A DNA stretch of 64,000 bases from Flavobacterium pectinovorum (GCF_022802975.1 NZ_JAFEVZ010000007.1:202874-266873), one strand, 5' to 3'; shown: positions 19,275 to 28,529, counted from the first letter of the stretch. The notes: generated by a model from the letters alone, not told the origin. Translations and numbers: made by a program.

Positions 19275-19652
19275 TTAAATAAAACAGGAAGGAGGACGGA
19301 ATGTTGCCGAGCAAACTGACACCGGTTTTTCTTTCAGTTCCGTGAACGCAGCGTTCTTTGGCTCGGTAAAGGAAATCAAAAGCAGCTCAGCCGTAGGGCC
19401 GTTATCTATGTAAACCAGTTCACTCTTTTCCTTAAGAGTATCCTGCATTTCTTTTTCATTATCAGCATATTTTTTTATGCTTTTTTGAAGTTCACATCGA
19501 CCATTACAGCTGTTAAAAACCAATTTTCGCTGTACGCAGATTGTTCTGGCGATTTTATCCTGATTTATTTTAAATGAAAAATATACAAACATACTTCCAC
19601 AAGAAGGAAATAAGATTAAAAAAGAAAGTAATATAACTAGATATTTTCTCAA
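19275..19652 (-). CDS. Small exported three-cysteine protein (CNGxC family), copy A
   Basis: 125 residues with one N-terminal hydrophobic segment that is either a signal peptide or anchor, then KINQDKIARTICVQR, Cys39, and SCNGRCELQK, Cys49 and Cys53. A charged helix (SIKKYADNEKEMQDTLKEK) and a variable part follow; the last residues are FRPPSCFI. Three further genes in this window share the same three cysteines, CNG(R/K)C and a final (F/Y)xPP (32820, 38825, 54244). Copy B at 38825 is the closest. I do not know a named family. Its place before SusC and next to a divergent AraC gene, and the copper-related company of the other copies, suggest a role in metal handling at the envelope. Confidence 0.75.
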   Translation of the reverse strand: MRKYLVILLSFLILFPSCGSMFVYFSFKINQDKIARTICVQRKLVFNSCNGRCELQKSIKKYADNEKEMQDTLKEKSELVYIDNGPTAELLLISFTEPKNAAFTELKEKPVSVCSATFRPPSCFI

Positions 19653-19675
19653 AATTGGTTTGTTGTTTGCGAGCC

Positions 19676-19683
19676 CAAAAGTA
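19676..19683 (-). promoter_or_regulatory. -7 box of small exported protein copy A
   Basis: Minus-strand TACTTTTG, a match to the Bacteroidota TAnnTTTG element, 23 bp before the start codon. No well-placed TTG is seen, so activation may need a regulator. Confidence 0.4.
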
Positions 19684-19757
19684 CGATATTCTTGCTTTTA
19701 TTTAAAGGAAAACCTTCCCTAATTTACACATAGGATTTAGTTTAATGATTATATAAT

Positions 19758-19765
19758 TATATTTG
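19758..19765 (+). promoter_or_regulatory. -7 box of the AraC-type gene at 19789
   Basis: TATATTTG fits TAnnTTTG and lies 23 bp before the ATG. Upstream GTTTA is only a weak -33 element. Confidence 0.4.
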
Positions 19766-19788
19766 TCATTCTATCTAAATTTAAAATT

Positions 19789-20640
19789 ATGAATAGGATT
19801 TATTCAGAGAATGGAACATTATTACTTGGACTGCAATCCGAGAATATCCTCTCGGATAATCCTGTACAATTCAGTGAATATACTGTCTTGATTATAAGTG
19901 AAGGGGAAGGAACCTATTATGCCGACTTTGCCTCTTTTCCATTCAAGGCTCCCGTGGTACTTTTCTCTACGCCCCAGCAGTCCATTTACATAAGAGAAAC
20001 TAAAAAATTAATTTCTACAGCACTGCAATTTCATGGTGATTTTTACTGCATTGAATTTCATAGAAATGAAGTCGCCTGTAATGGTTTGCTATTCAATAAT
20101 ATTTATCTTGAGCCCTCCGTTAACCTAACAGAAGAGCAGCATTTATTGTACAAGCAGATAGTGAAGAATCTTGCTGATGAACTCCAGCAGGAAGAACCAT
20201 CCGAAATTGTACTCAGGGCATTCTTACAGCTTTTCCTGGCTAAATCCAGCAGTATCAAAATGAACAGCACTGAGCGGCTCGAACTGAAGAAAGATGAAAA
20301 AATGGATCAGTTTAAAACCCTTCTGGAAGACAATTTCCTGACACTTCACAAACCCAGTGATTACGCATCACTATTGGCCATTACTCCTAACAATTTAACA
20401 AAGCAATGCAATAACCGCTTCAATAAAACTCCTACACAAATGATCCAGGAACGTTTAATTCTGGAAGCAAAAAAACACCTTCACTTGACAAGGCTGAGTA
20501 TTAAGGAAATTGCATTTGCCTTAAAATTTCAGGACGAATATTATTTCAGCCGTGTATTTAAGAAAATGACTAAAATCTCTCCCCAGACTTTTAGAAAAAC
20601 CACGGGGATATCCATCGTAGCAGATTTGTCTAGGGAATAA
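19789..20640 (+). CDS. AraC family transcriptional regulator
   Basis: 283 residues. The N-terminal half reads as a degenerate cupin (VQFSEYTVLIISEGEGTYYADF). The C-terminal domain shows the first HTH near YASLLAITPNNLTKQCNNRF, then LILEAKKHLHLTRLSIKEIA and the second HTH FALKFQDEYYFSRVFKKMTK, ending ISPQTFRK. Proteins of this pattern often sit beside DUF417 or oxidative-stress genes; here a DUF417 gene follows by 70 bp on the same strand with its own -7 box. It is divergent from small exported protein copy A. Either neighbour could be its target. Confidence 0.93.
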   Translation: MNRIYSENGTLLLGLQSENILSDNPVQFSEYTVLIISEGEGTYYADFASFPFKAPVVLFSTPQQSIYIRETKKLISTALQFHGDFYCIEFHRNEVACNGLLFNNIYLEPSVNLTEEQHLLYKQIVKNLADELQQEEPSEIVLRAFLQLFLAKSSSIKMNSTERLELKKDEKMDQFKTLLEDNFLTLHKPSDYASLLAITPNNLTKQCNNRFNKTPTQMIQERLILEAKKHLHLTRLSIKEIAFALKFQDEYYFSRVFKKMTKISPQTFRKTTGISIVADLSRE

Positions 20641-20676
20641 CATTTTTTGTCCATTTTCTCCCTTAGCCTGCTCAGT

Positions 20677-20684
20677 TAGCTTTG
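20677..20684 (+). promoter_or_regulatory. -7 box of the DUF417 gene
   Basis: TAGCTTTG fits TAnnTTTG, 26 bp before the ATG at 20711. The nearest TTG is about 27 bp upstream, too far for a normal -33 element, so an activator, plausibly the AraC protein upstream, may be needed. Confidence 0.45.
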
Positions 20685-20710
20685 CATTGTAATTCTAAAA
20701 AAAAATAACA

Positions 20711-21283
20711 ATGAAAAGTATTATTTTAAACACTGTGGCAAATCTGGATTCTTTAGGCAAAAAATTAATGCGAGCCGGCATTGTAATTGTTTTTCTATGG
20801 ATAGGAGGACTTAAATTCTTTACTTACGAAGCTGACGGCATTGTTCCCTTTGTAGCAAACAGTCCTCTTATGTCATTTTTCTACAAAACTCCATCAGAAT
20901 ATAAAAATTATACAAACAAAGAAGGAGAATTAATACAGAAAAATCACCAATGGCATACTGATAATAACACCTACGCTTTTGCAAATGGGCTTGGGATTCT
21001 ATTGATCGGTATTGCCTTTTTAGTAGCCATTCATTATTGGGCGCCGATGGCAAGCATGATTGGCAGCCTGCTTGTCTTTATACTCACCATTGGAACACTT
21101 TCCTTTTTAGTTACAACGCCGGAGAGCTGGGTTCCTCATCTGACCGATCATCAATATGGTTTCCCATATCTCTCAGGAAGAGGCAGATTAGTTCTTAAGG
21201 ACATTGTTATTTTGGGTGGATCATTGATAACGATGAGCGAATCGGCAGCACTTTATCTAAAAAGAAATAGTGAGCAAAAATAA
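20711..21283 (+). CDS. DUF417 (YkgB-like) membrane protein
   Basis: 190 residues with four predicted membrane segments: GIVIVFLWIGGLKFFTYEAD, then FANGLGILLIGIAFLVAIHY, ASMIGSLLVFILTIGTLSF, and ILGGSLITMSESAALYL. The sequences IGGLKFFTYEADGIVPFVANSPL and YLSGRGRLVLKD are hallmarks of the DUF417/YkgB family of inner-membrane proteins. Some members respond to reactive chlorine (RclC). Here an AraC regulator lies directly upstream, the same arrangement as RclR and its targets, so a role in oxidant stress is a fair inference. It ends at a strong terminator. Confidence 0.9.
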   Translation: MKSIILNTVANLDSLGKKLMRAGIVIVFLWIGGLKFFTYEADGIVPFVANSPLMSFFYKTPSEYKNYTNKEGELIQKNHQWHTDNNTYAFANGLGILLIGIAFLVAIHYWAPMASMIGSLLVFILTIGTLSFLVTTPESWVPHLTDHQYGFPYLSGRGRLVLKDIVILGGSLITMSESAALYLKRNSEQK

Positions 21284-21296
21284 TATACTTAATACA

Positions 21297-21326
21297 AAAG
21301 ACCCTGTAATATCTTACAGGGTCTTT
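21297..21326 (+). terminator. Rho-independent terminator after DUF417
   Basis: AAAGACCCTGTAA pairs with TTACAGGGTCTTT around TATC. This is a strong stem with T-rich 3' end and an A-rich 5' arm, so it may act in both directions. Confidence 0.8.
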
Positions 21327-21344
21327 TCTAATAAATTATGGGCT

Positions 21345-21593
21345 CTACTTAAGAAACTTTATAGTATCTTCCAGATCTTCTTTTGTTATAAAGGCATTTA
21401 TAAATTCCTGGACTTCATTTTTAAAATCCTTAGAGGTTTCAAAAAAGTTGATATGAAATTCTTCATCCTGATCGGCAATGTGAATGATCTGGGTATAGCC
21501 ACGGGAAATTAAACTCCCTTTTAATTTAATTATATTCTGCTGCTGGTGATTATTCAAATCTTTACGTACCTGCAGTTTTACAGCCTTTTCCAT
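21345..21593 (-). CDS. Small conserved protein of unknown function
   Basis: 82 residues: charged N-terminal helix, then IIKLKGSLISRGYTQIIHIA, a central DEEFHINFFE strand and a final helix KEDLEDTIKFLK. No membrane segment or cysteine motif. The composition is that of a real cytoplasmic protein, convergent with DUF417 and separated from it by a terminator. I do not recognise the family. Confidence 0.6.
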   Translation of the reverse strand: MEKAVKLQVRKDLNNHQQQNIIKLKGSLISRGYTQIIHIADQDEEFHINFFETSKDFKNEVQEFINAFITKEDLEDTIKFLK

Positions 21594-21758
21594 TTTCTCC
21601 TCTTTTAAATACCGATGCTTTTCTCAAAATATAAAAATAGGAAATTACAAATTGAAAAAGTTATATTAATGATGCATTTCAGTACTATTTATTAACACTG
21701 AGTTAATACATTTTGATTCAAAAAATTCTTCCGCTTCTTACTATGATTTTATATTTTT

Positions 21759-23120
21759 TTACATCAAATTCTTAAGTCCTCTATTTATTACATATCTGAA
21801 CCTGAAATAAAGCAGAACAGACGATGTTAACAAACCAAGAGTTAAACCGTACCAAATTCCCGCAATCCCTACATTGAAATGAATACCCATGATGTAGCAA
21901 GACGGCAGACCGATTATCCAATAAGCTACAAAGGTTATAAAAGTTGGAATATTGACATCTCCCATTCCTCTAAGGGCTCCTAATCCCACCACCTGCGTAC
22001 CGTCAAAGAGCTGGAATATCCCTGCAATAATTAATAATTGTGCCGCCACTGCTATAACATCAGCATCACTTGTTATCAGGTAAGGCAGGTATTGATTAAA
22101 AAGTGTAAAAACAATAGCAAAGAAAAGCATAAAAGCAATAACCAGATGATAGGAAACCTTAGCAAACTTCTGAAGTCTTGCATAGTTCTTTTTTCCAAAA
22201 CTATTTCCAATTTTAATGGTGGCAGCCGATGCAAGTCCTCCCGCCATCATATAAGTCATGGCAACAAGAGTAATGGCGGTCTGATGTGCAGCCTGTTCTG
22301 TTGCTCCAATATGGCCAGCCATTAAAGCCGCAACGGCAAAAGCTCCAATTTCAAATACATATTGCATGGCGACAGGTAATCCTATTTTTACCACTTTTAG
22401 AATTTTCGAAAAATCGATAAATTTTATTGAGAAATGGTGCAAATAAAGTTTAAAATGATCTGATCGAAGTACATACCAAACCATTACCATCATCATTAAG
22501 ATTCTATCTATCAACGTTGCGATTCCTACTCCTTTAACTCCCATGGGTTCAATGCCAAAGAGTCCTTTTACCAAAATCACAGCAATAATAACGTTAAGCA
22601 CATTTCCCCAAATCGTTATATTCATGGCCTGTCTTGTAAAACCAAGCCCTTCTGCAAACTGCTTGAATGTTTGGAAGATCATCAGAGGCAGAATCGATAA
22701 ACTTAAAATCAACAGGTAAGGTTTTGCGGTTTCCACAACCTTTGGGTCTTGATCGGCATGCTGCATTGCAAACATAGATCCGAAATATACCACTAAAAAA
22801 AGAAACACTCCAGATACTATATTGAGCCATAAACTATTAGAAACAAGCCGGGCACACTCCGTATAGTTTGACTTTCCATTTTCCTGTGCAATTAGTGGTG
22901 TTAACCCATAGGCTATTCCCAATCCAATAACTAATACTACCATAAAAACAGAATGAACCAGCGAGACAGCTGCAAGGGATATAGTACCTGAATAATGACC
23001 TATAATAATAGTATCAAAAGTCTGCACCAAGGTATGACCCAGTTGTGAAATTACAACAGGTCCTGCCAATACTATTGTGCTTTGATAGTATAATTTATTG
23101 GGTTTGTATTTTTTAAACAT
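21759..23120 (-). CDS. MATE family efflux transporter
   Basis: 453 residues with twelve predicted membrane segments in two homologous halves. The first half has LAGPVVISQLGHTLVQTFDTIIIGHYSG, split here as VVISQLGHTLVQTFDTIIIG, and the second half VKIGLPVAMQYVFEIGAFAV, both typical of the NorM branch. FQTFKQFAEGLGFTRQAM and ALRGMGDVNIPTFITFVAY are also conserved. Such pumps export cationic drugs or metabolites using Na+ or H+. An AraC gene lies 113 bp upstream on the same strand and may control it. Confidence 0.95.
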   Translation of the reverse strand: MFKKYKPNKLYYQSTIVLAGPVVISQLGHTLVQTFDTIIIGHYSGTISLAAVSLVHSVFMVVLVIGLGIAYGLTPLIAQENGKSNYTECARLVSNSLWLNIVSGVFLFLVVYFGSMFAMQHADQDPKVVETAKPYLLILSLSILPLMIFQTFKQFAEGLGFTRQAMNITIWGNVLNVIIAVILVKGLFGIEPMGVKGVGIATLIDRILMMMVMVWYVLRSDHFKLYLHHFSIKFIDFSKILKVVKIGLPVAMQYVFEIGAFAVAALMAGHIGATEQAAHQTAITLVAMTYMMAGGLASAATIKIGNSFGKKNYARLQKFAKVSYHLVIAFMLFFAIVFTLFNQYLPYLITSDADVIAVAAQLLIIAGIFQLFDGTQVVGLGALRGMGDVNIPTFITFVAYWIIGLPSCYIMGIHFNVGIAGIWYGLTLGLLTSSVLLYFRFRYVINRGLKNLM

Positions 23121-23233
23121 ATTAAACGGTGAGACTGCGTAAGGCAGATTAAAATCAAAAATACCAAGGAGTAGATTTCACTTACACCATGTCGCTTTTT
23201 GCATCTTTTTTATAATTTACTATTTGTTAAGGC

Positions 23234-24106
23234 TCATGAGAATATACCGTTTTTGTAATCTGAAAGGAACTGGGTGCTGGTAATTCCCGTCTGGCTCTTA
23301 AAAAATCGCATCATATGTCCGGGTTCGGAAAAATGAAGGTCATAGGCTATCTCAGCCACAGTTTTCCCGGAATGTATCAAGTCATTTTTAATTTCGAAAA
23401 GCAGTCTCTGCTTTAAGAGTTCTGTAGCGGTAACATTAAATTGTTTTTTTACACAAGTATTAATCGAAATTCTGCTCACATTCAATAACTCCGAATAATA
23501 GTCAATTCTCTGCTTTTCCCTGATATGCTTTTCCAATAACTGTTTGAACTGGTAAGCATAATTATTCTCAGCCCTTTCAATTGAGAGATTGTTTTTTTCG
23601 GCATACACCCTGTTGAATTTCAAAAGCAGGTAGTAGGTAAGAGATCTTATGATATGAATGCTGTCTTTCCTGCTGTCTGCCAGTTCTGATTTTATTTCGA
23701 TAAGCAGATCTAGCGCTTTTTGCAATCCTTTTTTTTCAATAGAAATACTTAAAGGATAATTCAACTGATAAAAGTACAGCAGCCGGTAGGTGAAGAATTT
23801 GTCTGAGAAAAAATCGTTAAGAAAGTTTTCCTGGAATACCAAAACAGTAAAATCAAGCCCCTCTTTCTCCAAGACCCATTTTCTTTTTTGAAAAGGCGAA
23901 ATAAAAACAGCTGTGTTGTCGGTAATATTGATTTTCTGCTGGTTTAGAATCAAAGTCCCCTTAGCTGTCTTAAAAAGTAAAATTTCAAAAAAATCGGTGT
24001 TATAAGTATCACGCTCCAGATATCTTTCACTCAGTGCGTCTCCATGCAGCACATTGAGAAGTACCTCAACGCCGCATTCGGATTTATGAAATTTTACGGT
24101 TTTCAT
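23234..24106 (-). CDS. AraC family transcriptional regulator
   Basis: 290 residues. The N-terminal domain is cupin-like (FFEILLFKTAKGTLILNQQK, then ITDNTAVFISPFQKRKW). The C-terminal domain has YSELLNVSRISINTCVKKQF for HTH1 and VAEIAYDLHFSEPGHMMRFF for HTH2, ending KSQTGITSTQFLSDYK. The gene is followed by a MATE pump on the same strand and preceded by a membrane protein also on that strand. I infer control of the pump, but no operator could be identified. Confidence 0.93.
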   Translation of the reverse strand: MKTVKFHKSECGVEVLLNVLHGDALSERYLERDTYNTDFFEILLFKTAKGTLILNQQKINITDNTAVFISPFQKRKWVLEKEGLDFTVLVFQENFLNDFFSDKFFTYRLLYFYQLNYPLSISIEKKGLQKALDLLIEIKSELADSRKDSIHIIRSLTYYLLLKFNRVYAEKNNLSIERAENNYAYQFKQLLEKHIREKQRIDYYSELLNVSRISINTCVKKQFNVTATELLKQRLLFEIKNDLIHSGKTVAEIAYDLHFSEPGHMMRFFKSQTGITSTQFLSDYKNGIFS

Positions 24107-24188
24107 TTGTTTGACTGGTATTTGCTGTTTGAAATGGTTTGCTTAATTTCTTTTAAATAAAATGCGTTCAATATCATAACACATGATC

Positions 24189-25106
24189 CTATAAATTCTT
24201 ATCAGGGCGAAAAATTCCAAAACTCTTTCGTAACACCGCATTCTTGTAAAGGAATACAGTCCCCAAAATTATTATCGACATCAGCAGAACCTGAAAATAA
24301 AAATAGGCGTAAGAGGCATTCAATACCATTGGCAGGATCGCCATAGCATATGCCGGTGGAAGCCTGCATTTAAAGATACTTAAAATTAAGTATACTGCGG
24401 CAATATCTAACAAAACAGCCAGGATAAGATTATCCAGAAAATGTATAGATTGTATACCTGCAAAGGAGGCCAGGAACATACAGATAACCTGTTTTCTGAA
24501 GGTATCAACTTCATACGCCTCTTTGTGGACCGCTTCATAACCCGTTACAATTACAGGAGGAATAGCCGCCATGAACATCCATTTTTCCTGATTACAAATC
24601 AAGATCCATACTGCAACAAAGAGCATATAAATCAAACCTTCCCTGGAACTATGCTGTTTGATGCTGCAATCCACTTTTTGCTTACTTCCCACTAAAATCA
24701 AGTACAATGATAAGGCCGAAGTTAAAAGCAGAATCGAGATGATAAAGGAGTAAGATTCAGCATTGGTTATCACAGGAAGCAGACCTGTAGCTAGTGCAGG
24801 GGCAAGAAAACTTTTAAAAAGTTTCAAAACCAGCAGCATAAGAATTAATATCAAAATCAGCTTTTGAGCCAATTCAAGATCAAGCATGTTGACTAAAAAG
24901 CCCAATACGGCGGTGATGGAAGGCAGTAAAAATATATGTAGAGGCTTTGAAAGCCATATTGGGTTTTGATACATCAGGCAGCCTACAGCGAGCGCAGCCA
25001 TTTCGGGAAGTATTATTTCCCTGCTGTCAAAAATTACAGAGGCTGCTATCATTACGATAATGATGCCGAAACCAATGATGCTTTTATTGTAAAATATCTT
25101 ATTCAT
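24189..25106 (-). CDS. Membrane protein with internal duplication, unknown function
   Basis: 305 residues with about ten membrane segments. Two halves resemble each other: the first contains FLAPALATGLLPVITNAESY and the second LPPAYAMAILPMVLNASYAY, each preceded by a run of hydrophobic helices that starts near PEMAALAVGCLMYQNPIW or AAIPPVIVTGYEAVHKEAYE. This looks like gene duplication and fusion, as in HPP-like or FUSC-like membrane proteins, but I cannot place it in a family. No periplasmic domain is seen. It lies between an isochorismatase-like hydrolase and an AraC gene. Confidence 0.75.
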   Translation of the reverse strand: MNKIFYNKSIIGFGIIIVMIAASVIFDSREIILPEMAALAVGCLMYQNPIWLSKPLHIFLLPSITAVLGFLVNMLDLELAQKLILILILMLLVLKLFKSFLAPALATGLLPVITNAESYSFIISILLLTSALSLYLILVGSKQKVDCSIKQHSSREGLIYMLFVAVWILICNQEKWMFMAAIPPVIVTGYEAVHKEAYEVDTFRKQVICMFLASFAGIQSIHFLDNLILAVLLDIAAVYLILSIFKCRLPPAYAMAILPMVLNASYAYFYFQVLLMSIIILGTVFLYKNAVLRKSFGIFRPDKNL

Positions 25107-25230
25107 AAAAATTTATAACCTGCCTTGCGTAAATTTACAACTTCATTTACAAATGAGTTCCAACCACAAAAATGAGCCGTAATAAATTACAGCCCATTTT
25201 TATAAAATTAAATCCTAAACTTCTTTTTAT

Positions 25231-25779
25231 TTAGGATAGCAGATATTGATCTGTTGTCTGGATTTTGGCGTAAAAGAATTCCAATGCCGCTAAAAATGCA
25301 TTGTGTACATCGGCAGCCTTAATGTCCTGCCCGTTAATATGCAGGTCCATTGTAGCGCAGGCATCCCCAATTACAGTGCATTGAAATCCAAAATCGAAAG
25401 CAGCCCTTGTCCCTGCGTCTATGCACATATGGGTCATCATCCCTGCAATTACCAGATGTGTTATTTCCTTTGACTGCAGATATTCCAGCAGATCGGTATC
25501 CCTGAAACTGTTAGGATATTGTTTGGTTATCACTTTCTCTCCTGCCAGCGGTTTTACATTTTCGTGGATTTCCACTCCTTGTGTACCGGGAACAAAAAAG
25601 GGAACTCCTTCCCCGGATATGTGCTGTACATGGACAATTGTGCCATTTTCTTTTCTGAAATGTTCCAGTATTTTTTTTGCATTTTTACTTGCAGGAATTG
25701 GATTTACAAGTTCGAGTGCCCCTTTTTCAAAATATTCTTCCTGTATATCGATTAATATCAGAGCTTTATTCATTTTCAT
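25231..25779 (-). CDS. Isochorismatase-like cysteine hydrolase
   Basis: 182 residues. The N-terminal ALILIDIQEEYF gives the catalytic Asp, KQYPNSF the expected Lys, and AGMMTHMCIDAGTRAAFD the nucleophile Cys with its cis-peptide loop. GDACATMDL follows. All three catalytic residues of the family are therefore present. Family members hydrolyse isochorismate, nicotinamide or other amides; the substrate is not evident. It stands alone with an AT-rich upstream region. Confidence 0.9.
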   Translation of the reverse strand: MKMNKALILIDIQEEYFEKGALELVNPIPASKNAKKILEHFRKENGTIVHVQHISGEGVPFFVPGTQGVEIHENVKPLAGEKVITKQYPNSFRDTDLLEYLQSKEITHLVIAGMMTHMCIDAGTRAAFDFGFQCTVIGDACATMDLHINGQDIKAADVHNAFLAALEFFYAKIQTTDQYLLS

Positions 25780-25918
25780 GTATTTTTTAATTTCTATTAG
25801 TCAAAATTAAAACTAAGACCATCAATACGGGATACCAAAACACGAACAATACATGCCATTTTGATAAGAAGACTATCTTAATTTTGAGTAAATGCAATAA
25901 ACTAATTTTTATCATGCC

Positions 25919-26656
25919 TTATGACCTCTTCCTTTTCAAGCTATCATCGAATTCGCCTGCAGCCGTGATGAGCAGTGAGATTAGCAGCAGAAAAATGTAA
26001 AGGTCATTATAATCGGGCTTTACTGCCAGGATCTGTTTTAGTCCATCAAGTATAAGAAAGGTTAGCAGCACTATGCTTAATTGTCCAGCACTATTTTTAA
26101 AAGCCCTGACAAGGTTAAACTTTTTATCCGGCTTTCTGAATTTAGCCAGATTTGGAATCAAAGCCGGCACCTGTTCTGCCCATGCCGAATACTTGAATCC
26201 GAACTTCCGCTTGAAATGGCCTTCTTCGGCAATCATAATCCTTTCAAAAAACACACAGCAGAAAAGAATAAAAGAAACAATAAAAAAAAGATTTCCCGTT
26301 GCCATGGCCGGTCCCAGCCACATAATCAGCAGGCCGCTGCAAAGCGGATGCCTCACTACAGAATAGGCGCCCGTCTTATCAAAATCTGCCTCTGCCTCGC
26401 CGCTGCGATTCAGCGGTGTCGGATTTGCGTTATAGCCATTGGTATAAATTATAACAGTAAAACCAACCATGCTCAGGGCCAGACAAGTCACTTCATACAA
26501 TACTTCATAAGCGGAATTCTGAAAAAAATAATTTTCCGGATATGATGATGATGCCAAAAATAAAATATACCCTAAAATCAATACAAATAAGGGAAGCCCC
26601 TTAGCTGAACTGCTCAGGTTGGCTCCCTGTTTTTCCAACTCTTCGTGAAGCGCCAT
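25919..26656 (-). CDS. Integral-membrane methyltransferase (ICMT/PEMT-like)
   Basis: About 245 residues from the ATG at 26656; a longer frame from 26722 exists but adds an Asn-rich segment unlike a membrane-protein start. Five or six membrane segments. The C-terminal half has the family core: TGAYSVVRHPLCSGLLIMWLG, where RHP is the conserved SAM-contacting motif, and later ERIMIAEEGHFKRKFGFKYS, with the E..H..R pattern followed by SAWAEQVPALIP. Such enzymes methylate prenylated or lipid substrates. It is upstream of nothing on its strand that would name the substrate. Confidence 0.82.
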   Translation of the reverse strand: MALHEELEKQGANLSSSAKGLPLFVLILGYILFLASSSYPENYFFQNSAYEVLYEVTCLALSMVGFTVIIYTNGYNANPTPLNRSGEAEADFDKTGAYSVVRHPLCSGLLIMWLGPAMATGNLFFIVSFILFCCVFFERIMIAEEGHFKRKFGFKYSAWAEQVPALIPNLAKFRKPDKKFNLVRAFKNSAGQLSIVLLTFLILDGLKQILAVKPDYNDLYIFLLLISLLITAAGEFDDSLKRKRS

Positions 26657-26780
26657 TATTGAATCATAATTATTATAATTATTACTTTTAAAAAAAAGAA
26701 GCCCTGTGTGTGTCAGCAGCAACAGGGCTCCGAACTATCAAAATTTAAAAAAGAAACTTCTTTTGTGGAACACTTTTTAA

Positions 26781-26945
26781 CTAATACAGTCCCTTTATAA
26801 ATTGATAATCCTTTTCTAGGGGGTTTTCTTTGTTATTCACTTCTTTTGACTTTGCAAGCTGCAGTGTAATGGATTTTATTCTTATCAGAAAAACAATCGC
26901 AAGAAGTACAAAAATTAAAATCATGATGGAAAAAACTTGTATCAT
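26781..26945 (-). CDS. 54-residue single-pass membrane protein next to cytochrome genes
   Basis: An ATG at 26945 opens 54 codons: an N-terminal membrane helix (IMILIFVLLAIVFLIR) followed by a short charged tail ending KDYQFIKGLY. Hydrophobic profile and compact spacing (12 bp after the next gene upstream) suggest a real small subunit, in the manner of CydX or CcoQ in other oxidases. No homolog can be named from sequence alone. Confidence 0.55.
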   Translation of the reverse strand: MIQVFSIMILIFVLLAIVFLIRIKSITLQLAKSKEVNNKENPLEKDYQFIKGLY

Positions 26946-26957
26946 ACTATTTTATTT

Positions 26958-27164
26958 TTAAGTTAAAATTTCGATTAAGGCTGCCGGTTCTGCGGCAGTA
27001 TATTTTCTATTGCTATTCTCCGTCCGTACAGATCCAATGCGCACCGTTCCAGTTCTGCCCTTTGGAATTGTTTTAACTATTTTCTCAGTCTTATTTTCCC
27101 TGTACAAAATACCTGTAAAAGTGATAAAGACAATTATTGGAACCAGATAACAGAAACGAATCAT
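26958..27164 (-). CDS. 68-residue single-pass membrane protein next to cytochrome genes
   Basis: An N-terminal membrane helix (FCYLVPIIVFITFTGILY) is followed by a basic, Thr/Arg-rich tail (KTIPKGRTGTVRIGSVRTEN). It lies 18 bp after the CydA-like cytochrome at 27183 and is probably co-transcribed. Together with the 54-residue gene it looks like an accessory subunit of the membrane cytochrome complex. Confidence 0.6.
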   Translation of the reverse strand: MIRFCYLVPIIVFITFTGILYRENKTEKIVKTIPKGRTGTVRIGSVRTENSNRKYTAAEPAALIEILT

Positions 27165-27182
27165 AGAGAATTGTTTTTTATT

Positions 27183-28529
27183 TTATTTTATGTTCAAAAT
27201 ATATTGCGCCAGCTGATCGAGTTTCTGCTGGTCCAGCTGCGATTCAAAACCGGGCATCTGCGGGTAATCGGGACGTTTCTTACCCGGATTTTTTATCCAT
27301 TTCTGCAAATCGGCTGCGTTGCCTTTATAGATCTTTGCCATTTCCAAAACCGGCGGGCCTACTAATTTTTCATCTATTTTATGGCAGGATGCGCAATACT
27401 GGCCGAATACCTTTTGTCCTTTCTCTGCCTCTGACATATCTGCCGACGCTGCGCCAGCCTCCGCTTCTTTTACTTTAGCCAGAGCCTGCTTTTTGAGCAC
27501 TTGAAATTCGTCAGTCTTAATTCTCACCAGTTCCCTGTGTTTTTCCAGCGAGTTAGCCCTGTATATCTGCCTGCCTGATCCCATGCAGAGCACCGTAATT
27601 CCAAGAAGCATTGCTATTTTATAAAAGTCCTTTTCGATGTTTTCCTTTTCACCAGTCAGCCTCTTCCATATCAGCCACATGGCGGGAACGGCAAAAGCCA
27701 CCCCTGAGAAAATCACTAAAATCAGATTCCAGCCCATCCCTTTAGAAGGCAGGGTCAGCAGTACCAGAGGACCAATCATGAACTGGCATATGGAAGCCGT
27801 CAGGGCCAGTGAATACCCTTTTTTCTGAATATCATATCGGGTGAACTTTTGATAAATCTCTTCAAAGTGATAGTTTTTACGGCTGTTGTACCAAAATATA
27901 AACAATCCCGTCACAGCCAGTGAAGACAAGATAAAGTGGAGATATCTTGGAAAAACATTCGGTAGAAACAATGCGTCTACAAAGCCTTTTACTAAAGCCC
28001 ATTTTTCAGGGAAAAGCATTAGATTGATATTAGTTAGAAAGATAAATGGAATAAACAGAAAGATAACAGTTGCCAGGGCCAGAATCGAAATATGAACCGC
28101 CTTGTGATTCTCCAAGCTTTCCCATGTATATTTATGCAAGTAAGTGAGCAGAAACGCCACTGTAACGAGCGGTATTACCGCAATCCACATCAAACCGGTA
28201 AGCGCATTTGCCGAATAAAAATAAATGGTATACAATACATTGATGCTCAAAAGCGGCGCAATACCCAGAACAACGGCTATACTTTTGTTTACTGTAATGG
28301 TTTTGGCTATTTCATGTGCCAGTATATCGTATTCCTTATTCTTCAGCCCTTTGATCTGGGCAATCAAAGCCAGGATTGATCCTCCCAGCATCAGGTTGAC
28401 AAAAAGTATGTGCAGGAGAAATGACAATACCAAAACAACTACAAAAAACCATTCAGGCATTGGCAGGGGCAGTGGAATATCTTTCGGAACCGGTACGTTG
28501 TGCTGCAACGCAATATATAAATTTATCAT
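27183..28529 (-). CDS. CydA-like membrane protein with C-terminal cytochrome c domain (subunit 2)
   Basis: 448 residues. About eight membrane segments form a CydA-like region: FVNLMLGGSILALIAQIKG near the start and FPRYLHFILSSLAVTGLFIF, in which the His fits a heme b ligand position. A linker rich in Ala and Lys follows, then a c-type domain with CASCHKIDEKLVGPP and the distal Met in DYPQMPGFESQ. It lies 13 bp after the partner gene at 28543. Both subunits carry such a fused heme c, so the complex could pass electrons between quinol and periplasmic cytochromes. It lacks the GRQPW quinol motif of true bd oxidase subunit I. Confidence 0.75.
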   Translation of the reverse strand: MINLYIALQHNVPVPKDIPLPLPMPEWFFVVVLVLSFLLHILFVNLMLGGSILALIAQIKGLKNKEYDILAHEIAKTITVNKSIAVVLGIAPLLSINVLYTIYFYSANALTGLMWIAVIPLVTVAFLLTYLHKYTWESLENHKAVHISILALATVIFLFIPFIFLTNINLMLFPEKWALVKGFVDALFLPNVFPRYLHFILSSLAVTGLFIFWYNSRKNYHFEEIYQKFTRYDIQKKGYSLALTASICQFMIGPLVLLTLPSKGMGWNLILVIFSGVAFAVPAMWLIWKRLTGEKENIEKDFYKIAMLLGITVLCMGSGRQIYRANSLEKHRELVRIKTDEFQVLKKQALAKVKEAEAGAASADMSEAEKGQKVFGQYCASCHKIDEKLVGPPVLEMAKIYKGNAADLQKWIKNPGKKRPDYPQMPGFESQLDQQKLDQLAQYILNIK

